A stretch of 10,569 bases of DNA, taken from assembly GCA_016934645.1 (NCBI GenBank), contig JAFGSL010000689.1, positions 1 through 10,569 on the forward strand, given 5' to 3'. The position numbers and the translations under genes were made by a program. The notes below the pieces were generated by a model. The model saw nothing but the letters and a program-made list of their open reading frames with translations, was not told where the DNA came from and did no database searches. This stretch comes from Anaerolineae bacterium. GTDB lineage: Bacteria > Chloroflexota > Anaerolineae > B4-G1 > SLSP01. Position 1 is the first letter of the stretch. The number at the start of each line of letters is the position of its first letter. This document shows positions 1 through 6,420 of this stretch, piece by piece.

Positions 1-404
1 AGCAGGTAGATTTGGACGAGTAACGGCGTGTTGCGGATGACTTCCAGGTACACTCGGGTCAGCAACCGGCCCATAAACGAGTCTGATAGCCGCAAAAGCG
101 CCGTCGCCAACCCAATCGCCAGCGCCAGCACGAGGCTGACGCCCGAAATCTTGAAGGTGAACAGCAGCCCCTCGATCAGTTCGCCTGCCACCAGACGGCC
201 TTCTTCAATCCTAAACAGGAAGCGTGGTACCCGGTACCACTGCCAGTAGTATCCCAGCCGGGCCGTGCTGAGCGAGATAAGCCAGACACCTACCACAATC
301 AAGAGTACAAATTGGACGATGTCTCTCCCCGGAGAGCGCACGAGGAAACTCCAGGGCTTTGACCTGCGGAAAGCGACTGCTGTAGATGCGTTGTTGACCT
401 TCAT
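1..404 (-). CDS. Polar amino-acid ABC transporter permease, N-terminal part (runs off left edge)
   Basis: Inner-membrane permease subunit of an amino-acid importer of the HisM/GlnP type (MetI-like fold). About 134 residues are visible and the C-terminal half lies outside the window. A hydrophobic segment around residues 28-46 (IVQFVLLIVVGVWLISLS) is the first membrane span. It is followed by the stretch LLFTFKISGVSLVLALAIGL and then RVYLEVIRNTPLLVQIYLL, which matches the family signature (Y-x-E-x-x-R-x-TPLLVQ) seen in permeases for glutamine, histidine and other polar amino acids. The start ATG at 404-402 has an AGGACAG-like ribosome site just upstream. It lies 7 nt after the stop of the Rrf2 gene, so the two are very likely co-transcribed. 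The substrate cannot be told from this half. The family call is firm. Confidence 0.88.
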   Translation of the reverse strand, partial: MKVNNASTAVAFRRSKPWSFLVRSPGRDIVQFVLLIVVGVWLISLSTARLGYYWQWYRVPRFLFRIEEGRLVAGELIEGLLFTFKISGVSLVLALAIGLATALLRLSDSFMGRLLTRVYLEVIRNTPLLVQIYL

Positions 405-411
405 CACTGTC

Positions 412-852
412 CTATTGTGCTTGCGTACGCATAGCTTCTCTCTGCGAGACCTGCGCAATGATGTCGGCGATCGTGATGTCGCCCAGAGCACCTTCGACCA
501 GTTGGTCCATCTGATCAAAAACTTCGATCAAGACCGCTTGAATGTTGCGACCCACCGGACAGTAAGGACTGGGTTCGTTGGGATGCAACCCGCAAAACGT
601 CTCGTTTTTGGTCAATCGGTAGATGTCCTTCAGGGTGATCTGCGCCGGATCTTTCTTCAGAATCGTTCCGCCTGTGCTTCCTGGAAGCGTATCGACTAAC
701 TCAACCTCGTGCAGCCGTCCTACGATCTGCCGGATCACTACCGGATTGGTGTTGACGCTGCCGGCGATCCACCTTGAAGAAAGTGGAAGGTCGGCTTTGC
801 CCAGTAAAGTCAGCACGTGAACCATTGTCGTGAATTGACTGTTCGCACTCAT
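412..852 (-). CDS. Rrf2-family transcriptional regulator
   Basis: DNA-binding repressor or activator of the Rrf2 family (146 aa with the start chosen here). The N-terminal winged helix-turn-helix is visible: MVHVLTLLGKAD, then SSRWIAGSVNTNPVVIRQIVGRL (recognition region about residues 25-47), then the wing ELVDTLPGSTGG. The middle has two cysteines, C87 and C98, in CGLHPNEPSPYCPVGRNIQ. This resembles the YwnA-like branch, and it lacks the three-cysteine spacing that ligates a [2Fe-2S] cluster in IscR/NsrR. An in-frame ATG exists at 897, but it lies upstream of the -35 element on this strand. The start at 852 gives the usual family N-terminus (M-S-A-N-S-Q-F) and an almost leaderless transcript. 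A permease gene follows directly, so this gene probably regulates itself and the transporter, and perhaps the divergent mannosidase. The effector is unknown. Confidence 0.9.
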   Translation of the reverse strand: MSANSQFTTMVHVLTLLGKADLPLSSRWIAGSVNTNPVVIRQIVGRLHEVELVDTLPGSTGGTILKKDPAQITLKDIYRLTKNETFCGLHPNEPSPYCPVGRNIQAVLIEVFDQMDQLVEGALGDITIADIIAQVSQREAMRTQAQ

Positions 853-877
853 ATATGTAAGTATTTTAATTACATAT
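853..877. promoter_or_regulatory. Perfect 8-bp inverted repeat, probable Rrf2 operator
   Basis: ATATGTAA (853-860) and TTACATAT (870-877) are exact inverted copies separated by 9 bp, giving a 25-bp AT-rich palindrome in otherwise GC-rich DNA. It covers the -10 element (863-868) of the minus-strand Rrf2 promoter and ends one base before the ATG. Rrf2-family dimers commonly bind palindromes of about 23-27 bp, so self-repression by blocking RNA polymerase is the natural reading. The symmetry is seen directly; the binding protein is inferred. Confidence 0.65.
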
Positions 878-890
878 TGCGATTTGTCAA
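863..890 (-). promoter_or_regulatory. Sigma70-like promoter of the Rrf2-permease operon
   Basis: On the minus strand TTGACA (890-885) is followed after 16 bp by TAAAAT (868-863), close to the housekeeping consensus. Transcription would begin about 4-8 nt before the ATG at 852, giving a leaderless or near-leaderless message. This fits the absence of a Shine-Dalgarno sequence there. Confidence 0.65.
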
Positions 891-901
891 GTGCCATTCT
901 C

Positions 902-929
902 TTGACAATGCCGGAGCGCGCACTATGAT
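902..929 (+). promoter_or_regulatory. Sigma70-like promoter of the beta-mannosidase gene
   Basis: TTGACA (902-907), a 16-bp spacer and TATGAT (924-929) form a near-consensus promoter pointing at the mannosidase. The start site would lie near 936, about 40 nt before the ATG at 975. Its -35 box is only 11 bp from the -35 box of the divergent Rrf2 promoter, so the two polymerases would compete or be regulated jointly. Confidence 0.65.
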
Positions 930-974
930 GACGGTGAAGATCAATACCGTAACGATGTGAAGGAGATCACTGGT

Positions 975-3518
975 ATGCACAAAATCCTCTCGCTGAACGG
1001 CGCCTGGCAACTGCTTGATGAAATCCTAACTTACTCTCTTGCCAACGCACGGAAGCTTTCACATCTCGAAGATGGCTGGATGGCCCAGCCCGTTCCTGGC
1101 GATATACATCAGGGTCTCATGAACGCGGGTCGCATCGCTGAACCGTTGCTCGGTCTTAACAGCTTCGACAGCACGTGGACGGAAACGCGCTCGTGGTGGT
1201 TCCGCCGGACGTTCGTCGTGCCCGATGGCTGGCAGGATGCGGACGTAGTGGAACTGGAAATGCACGGTCTCGACTGCAATGCCGAAATCTTCCTCAACGG
1301 TGCGCACATCGGCAGCCATCCAAGCGCGTTCCGACCTTTTGTGCGCGACGTGAAGACTGGATTGCGTGACGGCGAGAACGTGCTACTCGTGCGGCTCACA
1401 GCGGGCGTGGAACACGTCACCGAAGCGGATGTGGATTCGTGCGACGGTGTCCGTCCTGGCACCGAGGCAGGCAATGGTCGCCCGGAACGCGGCGAACCGC
1501 GGCGTACCTTCGCCCGCAAACCGCAGTACTCGTGGGGCTGGGACTGGAGTCCGCGCACGCCTACCACCGCCATCGGCGGCGATATAACGTTGCGCTTGCT
1601 GACGACGGCCTGCATCCGCGACGTGGTGTTGCGCCCGGTGCGGCACGGCGATGAAGTCCTCGTCTACGCCACGGTCACTGTGGATCAGTTTCACTACTAT
1701 AAGACGAAAGAAGGCACGATCAAAGTCATCTTCACTGATGTGCAGGGTCGCCAATTCCGCGCCGAAACGAAGGCATTACTCCGATCAGGCCTCACCTACG
1801 TCGAACTGCGCCTCTCCATACCCGACACCCAACTCTGGTGGCCCAACGGCCTCGGCGACCAACACCTCTACAAAGTCGAAGCAATTCTCCTGATGGACGA
1901 CCATCCGATTGACGACGATCAGACTAGCGACTACGGGACTATCGACTACCAGACTTTCAACTACGGCATCCGCTTCATCGAATTGGACACCGATGACACC
2001 TTCGCCTTCGTCGTCAATGGCAAGAAAATCTACGCCAAAGGCGCGAACTGGATTCCCGCCGACGCGCTCTACGCCCGTGTGAGTGATGAAAAGTACGACA
2101 CCCTCATCCGTGAAGCCCACGATGCCAACTTCAATATGCTGCGCATCTGGGGTGGTGGCCTTTACGAGCGCGACGCCTTCTATGATGCTTGTGACCGCTA
2201 CGGCATCTTGCTCTGGCACGACTTCATGTTCGCCTGCGCCCCGTATCCCGATCACCTGGCGTGGTTCCGCGAAGAAGTGGAGAAAGAGGCCGATTACCAA
2301 ACCCGCCGCCTGCGCCGTCACGCCAGCCTCGCGCTGTGGTGCGGCAACAACGAGAATCACTGGGGCTTCCGCGATTGGTGGAAAGAAAAGACACGCGGCG
2401 GGGCGCGCGTCTACAACTACATCCTGCCCGCCGTGGTGCAACGCAACTGCCCGGAAATCCCCTACTGGAACAGTTCTCCCTACGGCGGCGAGAAGCCCAA
2501 TGCCTATGACGTGGGTGACTGCCACTACTGGGGCGAGGGCACGATGAATCCCGACATGCAGGTGCGCATCACGCCGGAAACCTACGATGCCTGTACCGCG
2601 CGCTTCGTTTCCGAGTTTGGCTACATCGGCGCGCCGGGCAAGGACACTGTGCTGACCTACCTCGACGGCGCGCCCTTCGACCGCCAGGGAAAAGTGTGGC
2701 AGCATCACAACAACACCTTCGAGAAAAATACGGTCGATGCGGGCATCCGCAAGCACTATGCCGATCCCGATACACTCTCGCCAGATGATTATTTGCTGTA
2801 CAGCGGTCTGGTTCAGGGGATGATGTACACTTACGCGCTGGACGCGATGCACGCCAACCCCAAGTGCGGCGGCAATCTCTTTTGGATGTACGAAGACTGC
2901 TGGGGCGAGGTCGGCTGGACGATCGTCGATTACGACCTGCGTCGCAAACCGGCGTGGTACTTCGTGCGGCGGACGTATGCCCCGCTGCGTCTCATCCTGC
3001 GCCCCGCCGGAGACGAGGCCATTCGCGTCATCATCGCCAATGACGGTTTTGAGACTGCGGCCTTCGATCTCGAGTATGGCTATCTCAGCCTGGGAGGCAG
3101 TTTGAGCAAGCTGCGCACGGTTCGCGTGCAAGCTGCGTCATCGGCGCGCACCGAAGCCCTCGTTTTCCCGCGCGGCGACCTCGACCCCACCTGCGGCTTG
3201 TGGATTGCCCGCGTCCCGGAATGGCCTGACATTGCCCCAGCTATCTTCCGCGCTGTAGATTACCGCAAATTACGGGTTGGACATTGCAAACTACAAATCA
3301 CGCATCATGCATCACGTATCACGAACGGCGCGTGGCAAAACGTTGTTCAGATCAGTGCGGATAGCTACGCCCACGCTGTCCATTTCACGTTGCCGGAGGG
3401 CGCGCTGCCGTCAGACAACTACTTCGATCTGCTGCCGGGCGAGACGCGGGAGGTGGTGATCACAGCGGCAGCTCCGTTAGATCCGACAGCAATCGGCGTA
3501 ACCTGTGTCAATGCGTGA
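975..3518 (+). CDS. GH2 beta-mannosidase, intracellular
   Basis: Exo-acting glycoside hydrolase that removes terminal beta-D-mannosyl residues from manno-oligosaccharides or glycoprotein-type glycans. It has 847 aa and no signal peptide, hence is cytoplasmic. The N-terminal sugar-binding-like domain spans about residues 50-200 (WFRRTFVVPD; VELEMHGLDCNAEIFLNG). An Ig-like domain follows to about 310 and the catalytic TIM barrel from about 335 (NGKKIYAKGANWIPADAL; NMLRIWGGGLYERDAFYDAC). The acid/base is E460 in WCGNNENHWG and the probable nucleophile E547 in FVSEFGYIGAP. The C-terminal beta domain ends with SDNYFDLLPGE. The ATG at 975 is preferred over an in-frame GTG at 957, because AAGGAG (960-965) sits 9 nt before it. 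Two stretches look foreign to the family: residues 316-330 (15-bp repeats) and 762-784 (7-bp repeats). GH2 mannosidase is favoured over galactosidase or glucuronidase by the WGGG and NNENHWG motifs. Confidence 0.93.
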   Translation: MHKILSLNGAWQLLDEILTYSLANARKLSHLEDGWMAQPVPGDIHQGLMNAGRIAEPLLGLNSFDSTWTETRSWWFRRTFVVPDGWQDADVVELEMHGLDCNAEIFLNGAHIGSHPSAFRPFVRDVKTGLRDGENVLLVRLTAGVEHVTEADVDSCDGVRPGTEAGNGRPERGEPRRTFARKPQYSWGWDWSPRTPTTAIGGDITLRLLTTACIRDVVLRPVRHGDEVLVYATVTVDQFHYYKTKEGTIKVIFTDVQGRQFRAETKALLRSGLTYVELRLSIPDTQLWWPNGLGDQHLYKVEAILLMDDHPIDDDQTSDYGTIDYQTFNYGIRFIELDTDDTFAFVVNGKKIYAKGANWIPADALYARVSDEKYDTLIREAHDANFNMLRIWGGGLYERDAFYDACDRYGILLWHDFMFACAPYPDHLAWFREEVEKEADYQTRRLRRHASLALWCGNNENHWGFRDWWKEKTRGGARVYNYILPAVVQRNCPEIPYWNSSPYGGEKPNAYDVGDCHYWGEGTMNPDMQVRITPETYDACTARFVSEFGYIGAPGKDTVLTYLDGAPFDRQGKVWQHHNNTFEKNTVDAGIRKHYADPDTLSPDDYLLYSGLVQGMMYTYALDAMHANPKCGGNLFWMYEDCWGEVGWTIVDYDLRRKPAWYFVRRTYAPLRLILRPAGDEAIRVIIANDGFETAAFDLEYGYLSLGGSLSKLRTVRVQAASSARTEALVFPRGDLDPTCGLWIARVPEWPDIAPAIFRAVDYRKLRVGHCKLQITHHASRITNGAWQNVVQISADSYAHAVHFTLPEGALPSDNYFDLLPGETREVVITAAAPLDPTAIGVTCVNA
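1920..1964 (+). repeat. Three 15-bp tandem repeats inside the mannosidase
   Basis: Three tandem 15-bp units, each made of a 7-mer and an 8-mer around GACTA, encode the 5-residue repeats QTSDY, GTIDY and QTFNY (residues 316-330). They lie just before the conserved strand YGIRFIEL, at the junction of the Ig-like domain and the barrel, with an acidic stretch (DDHPIDDD) in front. The unit length keeps the frame. The tract reads like intergenic repeat DNA accepted into a surface loop. Confidence 0.7.
3297..3324 (+). repeat. Four heptamer tandem repeats inside the mannosidase
   Basis: ATCACGC, ATCATGC, ATCACGT and ATCACGA follow one another without gaps. Upstream (3258-3296) lies further AT-richer DNA with ATTACCG/ATTACGG elements. 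Together they encode the basic, odd segment DYRKLRVGHCKLQITHHASR (from residue 762), placed between well-conserved C-terminal mannosidase sequence on both sides. The local base composition is unlike the surrounding codons. Confidence 0.7.
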
Positions 3519-3532
3519 AATTGGCAAACACG

Positions 3533-3541
3533 TGCTATAAT
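3533..3541 (+). promoter_or_regulatory. Extended -10 promoter of the toxin-antitoxin/kinase operon
   Basis: TGCTATAAT is a consensus extended -10 element (TGnTATAAT). No good -35 box exists at the proper distance, since TTGGCA at 3521-3526 is only 9 bp away; extended -10 promoters can do without one. Transcription would start near 3548, inside the left arm of the inverted repeat that follows, about 38 nt before the antitoxin ATG. Confidence 0.65.
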
Positions 3542-3542
3542 G

Positions 3543-3571
3543 GTTACACATATGAGATACGATTGTGTAAC
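3543..3571. promoter_or_regulatory. Perfect 8-bp inverted repeat, probable antitoxin operator
   Basis: GTTACACA (3543-3550) and TGTGTAAC (3564-3571) are exact inverted copies with a 13-bp spacer. Their centres are 21 bp apart, so both arms face the same side of the helix. The pair covers the expected start site and lies between the -10 element and the ribosome site. Phd/YefM antitoxins repress their own operons by binding such palindromes, so this is the likely autoregulatory site. Confidence 0.65.
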
Positions 3572-3585
3572 ATCGGAGGTGCAAA

Positions 3586-3864
3586 ATGACGATGATTGGT
3601 GTGCGTGAGTTACGTCAACAGACAGCCGAAGTGTTGCGCCGGATTCGTGAAGAAAAAACAGAATACATCATCACCTATCAGGGGCAGCCGGTGGCGGTGA
3701 TGTTGCCGGTGGATGCTGCTGCGGTGGAGCAGGCAATTTTGGATATCGGCAAACAAGGCGCGGCGCAGGGATGGGATGCGTATGCGCAAGTGGCAGATGC
3801 TGTGCGTCAACGGTGGCCCCAAGCCACGACGACGCAATCGCTATTGGATGAAATCCGGCGCTAG
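3586..3864 (+). CDS. Phd/YefM-family antitoxin
   Basis: Type II antitoxin of 92 aa that should bind and silence the PIN-domain toxin encoded next to it and repress their shared promoter. The N-terminal DNA-binding part is typical of the family: MIGVRELRQQTAEVLRRIREEKTEYIITYQGQPVAVMLPVD (residues 3-43), with the signature G-x-P-V-A-V-M. The remaining C-terminal half is the variable segment expected to wrap the toxin, with a helical, acidic/hydrophobic tail (SLLDEIRR). GGAGGT (3575-3580) sits 5 nt before the ATG at 3586. The stop is 5 nt from the toxin ATG, the classic antitoxin-first order. The family call is firm; partner specificity is inferred from adjacency. Confidence 0.92.
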   Translation: MTMIGVRELRQQTAEVLRRIREEKTEYIITYQGQPVAVMLPVDAAAVEQAILDIGKQGAAQGWDAYAQVADAVRQRWPQATTTQSLLDEIRR

Positions 3865-3869
3865 ATGCG

Positions 3870-4310
3870 ATGTTTACGATAGACGCCAGCGTCCATATTA
3901 ACGCCCTTAATCCAAGCGAGGCCGGTAGTACGGAAAGCCAGATATGTCTGCAACGTCTCGTGGTGATGCAGCAACCGTTCTTTTCACCGACTTTATTGCT
4001 GGTTGAAGTTGCGGCCGCTATCGCGCGTGTTCTGGATGATGCCGGCCTTGCCCTGGAATTGACCCGTGGCATCCAGGCCTTGCCGCGGCAATTATGGATC
4101 CCCCTGGATAATGCTATGGCTGAGTTGGCGGCCCAGTTAGGCGTGCATGCTCGCTTGCGCGGCGCGGATGCAGTCTATGCCGCCGTCGCGCGACGTTACG
4201 GCGCTACGTTGATTACCCGCGATCGACAGCAGTTGGATCGTTTGTCGGCGCTGGTCCGGGTTATGACGCCCGAAGATGTGTTAGCCGATCTGGGTAATGA
4301 GCCGCTGTGA
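3870..4310 (+). CDS. PIN-domain ribonuclease toxin (VapC-like)
   Basis: Probable Mg-dependent endoribonuclease toxin of 146 aa with the full PIN-domain acidic set: D5 in FTIDASV, E46 in LLVEVAAA, D100 in RGADAVYAAVA and D118 in LITRDRQQL. Family members cut tRNA, rRNA or mRNA; the target here is not visible. It forms an operon with the Phd/YefM antitoxin 5 nt upstream. The unusual point is downstream: its TGA (4308-4310) overlaps the GTG start of the FGGY kinase (4307), so ribosomes ending the toxin can start the kinase. With all four acidic residues present the gene looks intact, not decayed. Confidence 0.9.
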   Translation: MFTIDASVHINALNPSEAGSTESQICLQRLVVMQQPFFSPTLLLVEVAAAIARVLDDAGLALELTRGIQALPRQLWIPLDNAMAELAAQLGVHARLRGADAVYAAVARRYGATLITRDRQQLDRLSALVRVMTPEDVLADLGNEPL

Positions 4311-5893
4311 TCCGCGACTTATTTCTAGGCATTGACAGCAGCACAACCGCGTGCAAAGCCATCGTGTGGGACATGCACGGCGTGGCCCTCGCCGAGGGAC
4401 GCGCCGCGCTGCCTTTGTCAATGCCGCATCCGGCGTGGCACGAGCAGCCTGCAGAAGCGTGGTGGGAGGCGTGCGTGGCGGCGGTACGCGCGGCGGTCTC
4501 TCATGTCGATGCATCCCGTATCGCTGCCCTATGCATCGCCCCGCAGCGCGAGACGTTCGTCTCGGTGGATGAAACAGGCGCGCCATTGCGCCCCGCCATC
4601 GTGTGGATGGACGAGCGCGCCCGCGAGTTGCTGCCCGACATCGACCGGGAGTACGGCGCGGAGCGCATCCACCGCGAAACCGGCAAGCCGCTCTCCGGCA
4701 ATCTAACCCTGGGCAAGATCGCCTGGCTCCGGGCGCACGAACCCGACGTTTTCGCCCGCACGGCGAAATACCTGGATGTCGCCGCGTTCCTCATCTACAG
4801 GCTGACCGGCCACGCGCGCACGGGGTGGGGCTGCGCCGATCCCACCGGCCTGTTCGATATGCGTACGCATGACTGGAACGCGGACTTGCTGGCCTACCTC
4901 GGCGTGGACGTAGCGCAGATGCCGAAAGCTTATCCCCCCGGTGTGGTGCTGGGGACGGTGACTCCCGAAGCCGCCGCGCTCACCGGTTTACCCGCCGGAC
5001 TGTCCGTTGTGGCGGGCGTTGGGGATGGGCAGGCGGGTGGCTTGGGTGTGAACATCACCCAACCGGGACAGGCGTATCTGAACCTGGGTACGTCCGTCGT
5101 CTCCGGAACGCACGCGGATGTCTATGTGACTGATCGCGCTTTTCGTACGATGGTCAGCGCCGTCCCCGGCAGTTACAGCCTGGAGACGGTACTCCTCGGC
5201 GGTGCTTATACGGTGTCGTGGTTTGTGGAAAAGATCGACAAATCAGCAAATCAGCAAATCAACAAATCTGCGAATCACCCAACCACCCAACCACCCAACG
5301 ACCTAACCGCTGAGATGGTGTATGATAAGGCGATTGCTGACATCCCACCGGGCGCGGAGGGCCTGATGCTCGTCCCCTACTGGAATTCGGCGATGAACCC
5401 GTATTGGGACGCCGCTGCGAGTGGCATCGTTGTGGGATGGCGCGGCATCCACACGCGGGTGCATCTGTACCGGGCGATCCTCGAAGGCATTGCTTTCGAG
5501 CAGCGGCTGCACACCGAAGGCGTGGCGGCGGCGCTCGGACAACCCATCGAAAGCTACGTGGCGATGGGCGGCGGTGCGAAGAGCGAGTGCTGGCTCCAGA
5601 TCATCGCGGATGTGACGGGGAAGCCCGTCTACCGCGCCGCCGTGACCGACGCAGCCGCCCTCGGCGCAGGTATCCTGGCAGCGACCGGCGCGGGGTTGTT
5701 CCCCGATGCGCGCGCGGCAGCGCAGGCGATGACGCGTATCGCGCCGGAACCGTTCAGGCCTGATGAGGAGCGTCACGGGTTTTACTCACGGCTGTATGCG
5801 GAGGTCTACCGGCATCTTTTCCCTGCGCTGCAACCTTACCTTAGCCGTTTGACGGCGTTTACAGAGGATATCGCTAGGGATAACTCAAGATGA
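4307..5893 (+). CDS. FGGY-family carbohydrate kinase (xylulokinase-like)
   Basis: ATP-dependent cytoplasmic kinase that phosphorylates a ketose or polyol, as xylulokinase, gluconokinase or ribulokinase do. It has 528 aa, somewhat longer than the usual 490-510. The N-terminal lobe begins with the phosphate-binding signature LGIDSSTTACKAIVWD, followed by WHEQPAEAWW and GNLTLGKIAWLRAHEP. D240 in GVGDGQAGGLG is the probable catalytic base, and LNLGTSVV belongs to the second ATPase lobe. The C-terminal FGGY signature is YVAMGGGAKSECWLQIIAD with AALGAGILAA. The xylulokinase-like assignment is by overall motif style; the exact sugar is open. The GTG start overlaps the toxin stop by 4 nt, and no strong Shine-Dalgarno is seen, so translation is probably coupled. 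Residues 312-335 come from an 8-bp tandem repeat and account for much of the extra length. Confidence 0.88.
   Translation: MIRDLFLGIDSSTTACKAIVWDMHGVALAEGRAALPLSMPHPAWHEQPAEAWWEACVAAVRAAVSHVDASRIAALCIAPQRETFVSVDETGAPLRPAIVWMDERARELLPDIDREYGAERIHRETGKPLSGNLTLGKIAWLRAHEPDVFARTAKYLDVAAFLIYRLTGHARTGWGCADPTGLFDMRTHDWNADLLAYLGVDVAQMPKAYPPGVVLGTVTPEAAALTGLPAGLSVVAGVGDGQAGGLGVNITQPGQAYLNLGTSVVSGTHADVYVTDRAFRTMVSAVPGSYSLETVLLGGAYTVSWFVEKIDKSANQQINKSANHPTTQPPNDLTAEMVYDKAIADIPPGAEGLMLVPYWNSAMNPYWDAAASGIVVGWRGIHTRVHLYRAILEGIAFEQRLHTEGVAAALGQPIESYVAMGGGAKSECWLQIIADVTGKPVYRAAVTDAAALGAGILAATGAGLFPDARAAAQAMTRIAPEPFRPDEERHGFYSRLYAEVYRHLFPALQPYLSRLTAFTEDIARDNSR
5240..5311 (+). repeat. Nine 8-bp tandem units inside the FGGY kinase
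   Basis: From 5240 the sequence runs in 8-bp steps: AAATCAGC twice, AAATCAAC, AAATCTGC, GAATCACC, CAACCACC twice, CAACGACC, and a diverged ninth unit TAACCGCT. Nine units make 72 bp, exactly 24 codons, so the frame is kept. The protein shows three 8-residue blocks, KSANQQIN, KSANHPTT and QPPNDLTA (residues 312-335), that are hydrophilic and Asn/Gln/Pro rich. The sequence drifts from AAATCAGC to CAACCACC along the array. Confidence 0.85.
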
Positions 5894-6420
5894 GTAACTC
5901 AACACAGTCCTATTCCGTGATAATCCGTGGGCCACTTGGGGTGGGGAAGACGACCATCGCGCGTGCTTTGGCTCAGCGTCTCGGTGCGATGTATGTGTCT
6001 GTTGATACAGTGATGACCGAAAACGGGCTTGATATTGTCGAAGGGGAGTACATACCCGTAGAGAACTTTGTCAAAGTCAATGAACTGGTGTTGCCTCAGG
6101 CAGCAGACGCTCTTAACGAGGGCATGCCCGTGGTGTTCGACGGCAATTTCTATTACGAACGCCAGATCACACACTTGCTGGAAACTGTTCAGGGTCCACA
6201 CTATGTGTTCACATTGCACGCGCCATTGGACGTGTGTATTGCGCGAGACGCGCAAAGAGCGCTCGTCTATGGCGAAGATGCGGCAGCCGCTGTTTATGGC
6301 GCTGTCTCACGCGTCGATTATGGGACCCGTATCGAAACGGCGGACAAGACGGTGGAAGATGTACTTCAAGAACTCATCAGGCTTTTACCATCAACCGGTG
6401 TTGCAGGAGAGAGAAGATGA
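5890..6420 (+). CDS. P-loop kinase/NTPase (AAA_33-like small kinase)
   Basis: Cytoplasmic P-loop protein of 176 aa. The Walker A motif is GPLGVGKTT (residues 14-22). An acidic residue D39 in YVSVDT is placed as in shikimate- and gluconate-type kinases. The segment VVFDGNFYYERQI resembles the second conserved acidic motif, and LHAPLDVCIARDAQR looks like a lid region with arginines for phosphate contact. The fold suggests a small-molecule phosphotransferase; the substrate cannot be read from sequence. The ATG overlaps the stop of the FGGY kinase (ATGA, 5890-5893), with AGGGA (5876-5880) as ribosome site, and its own stop overlaps the Nif3-like gene the same way. The tight coupling suggests all three products are needed in fixed amounts. 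A second sugar or nucleotide kinase step is possible; a zeta-toxin-like role is less likely. Confidence 0.78.
   Translation: MSNSTQSYSVIIRGPLGVGKTTIARALAQRLGAMYVSVDTVMTENGLDIVEGEYIPVENFVKVNELVLPQAADALNEGMPVVFDGNFYYERQITHLLETVQGPHYVFTLHAPLDVCIARDAQRALVYGEDAAAAVYGAVSRVDYGTRIETADKTVEDVLQELIRLLPSTGVAGERR

Noticed and set aside
265..699. A 144-codon plus-strand frame over the Rrf2 and permease starts
   Set aside because: Antisense to two recognisable genes; composition and content do not resemble a protein family.
957..974. Upstream GTG start for the mannosidase
   Set aside because: The bases right after it form the Shine-Dalgarno AAGGAG that serves the ATG at 975, and family members begin near that ATG.
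1785..3131. A 448-codon open frame on the minus strand opposite the mannosidase
   Set aside because: It lies wholly within the confidently identified mannosidase, has no recognisable domain, and is the kind of antisense frame that GC-rich codon use creates.
3521..3541. TTGGCA plus TATAAT as a normal -35/-10 pair
   Set aside because: The spacer is only 9 bp, too short for sigma70 contact; the TG extension of the -10 explains the promoter better.
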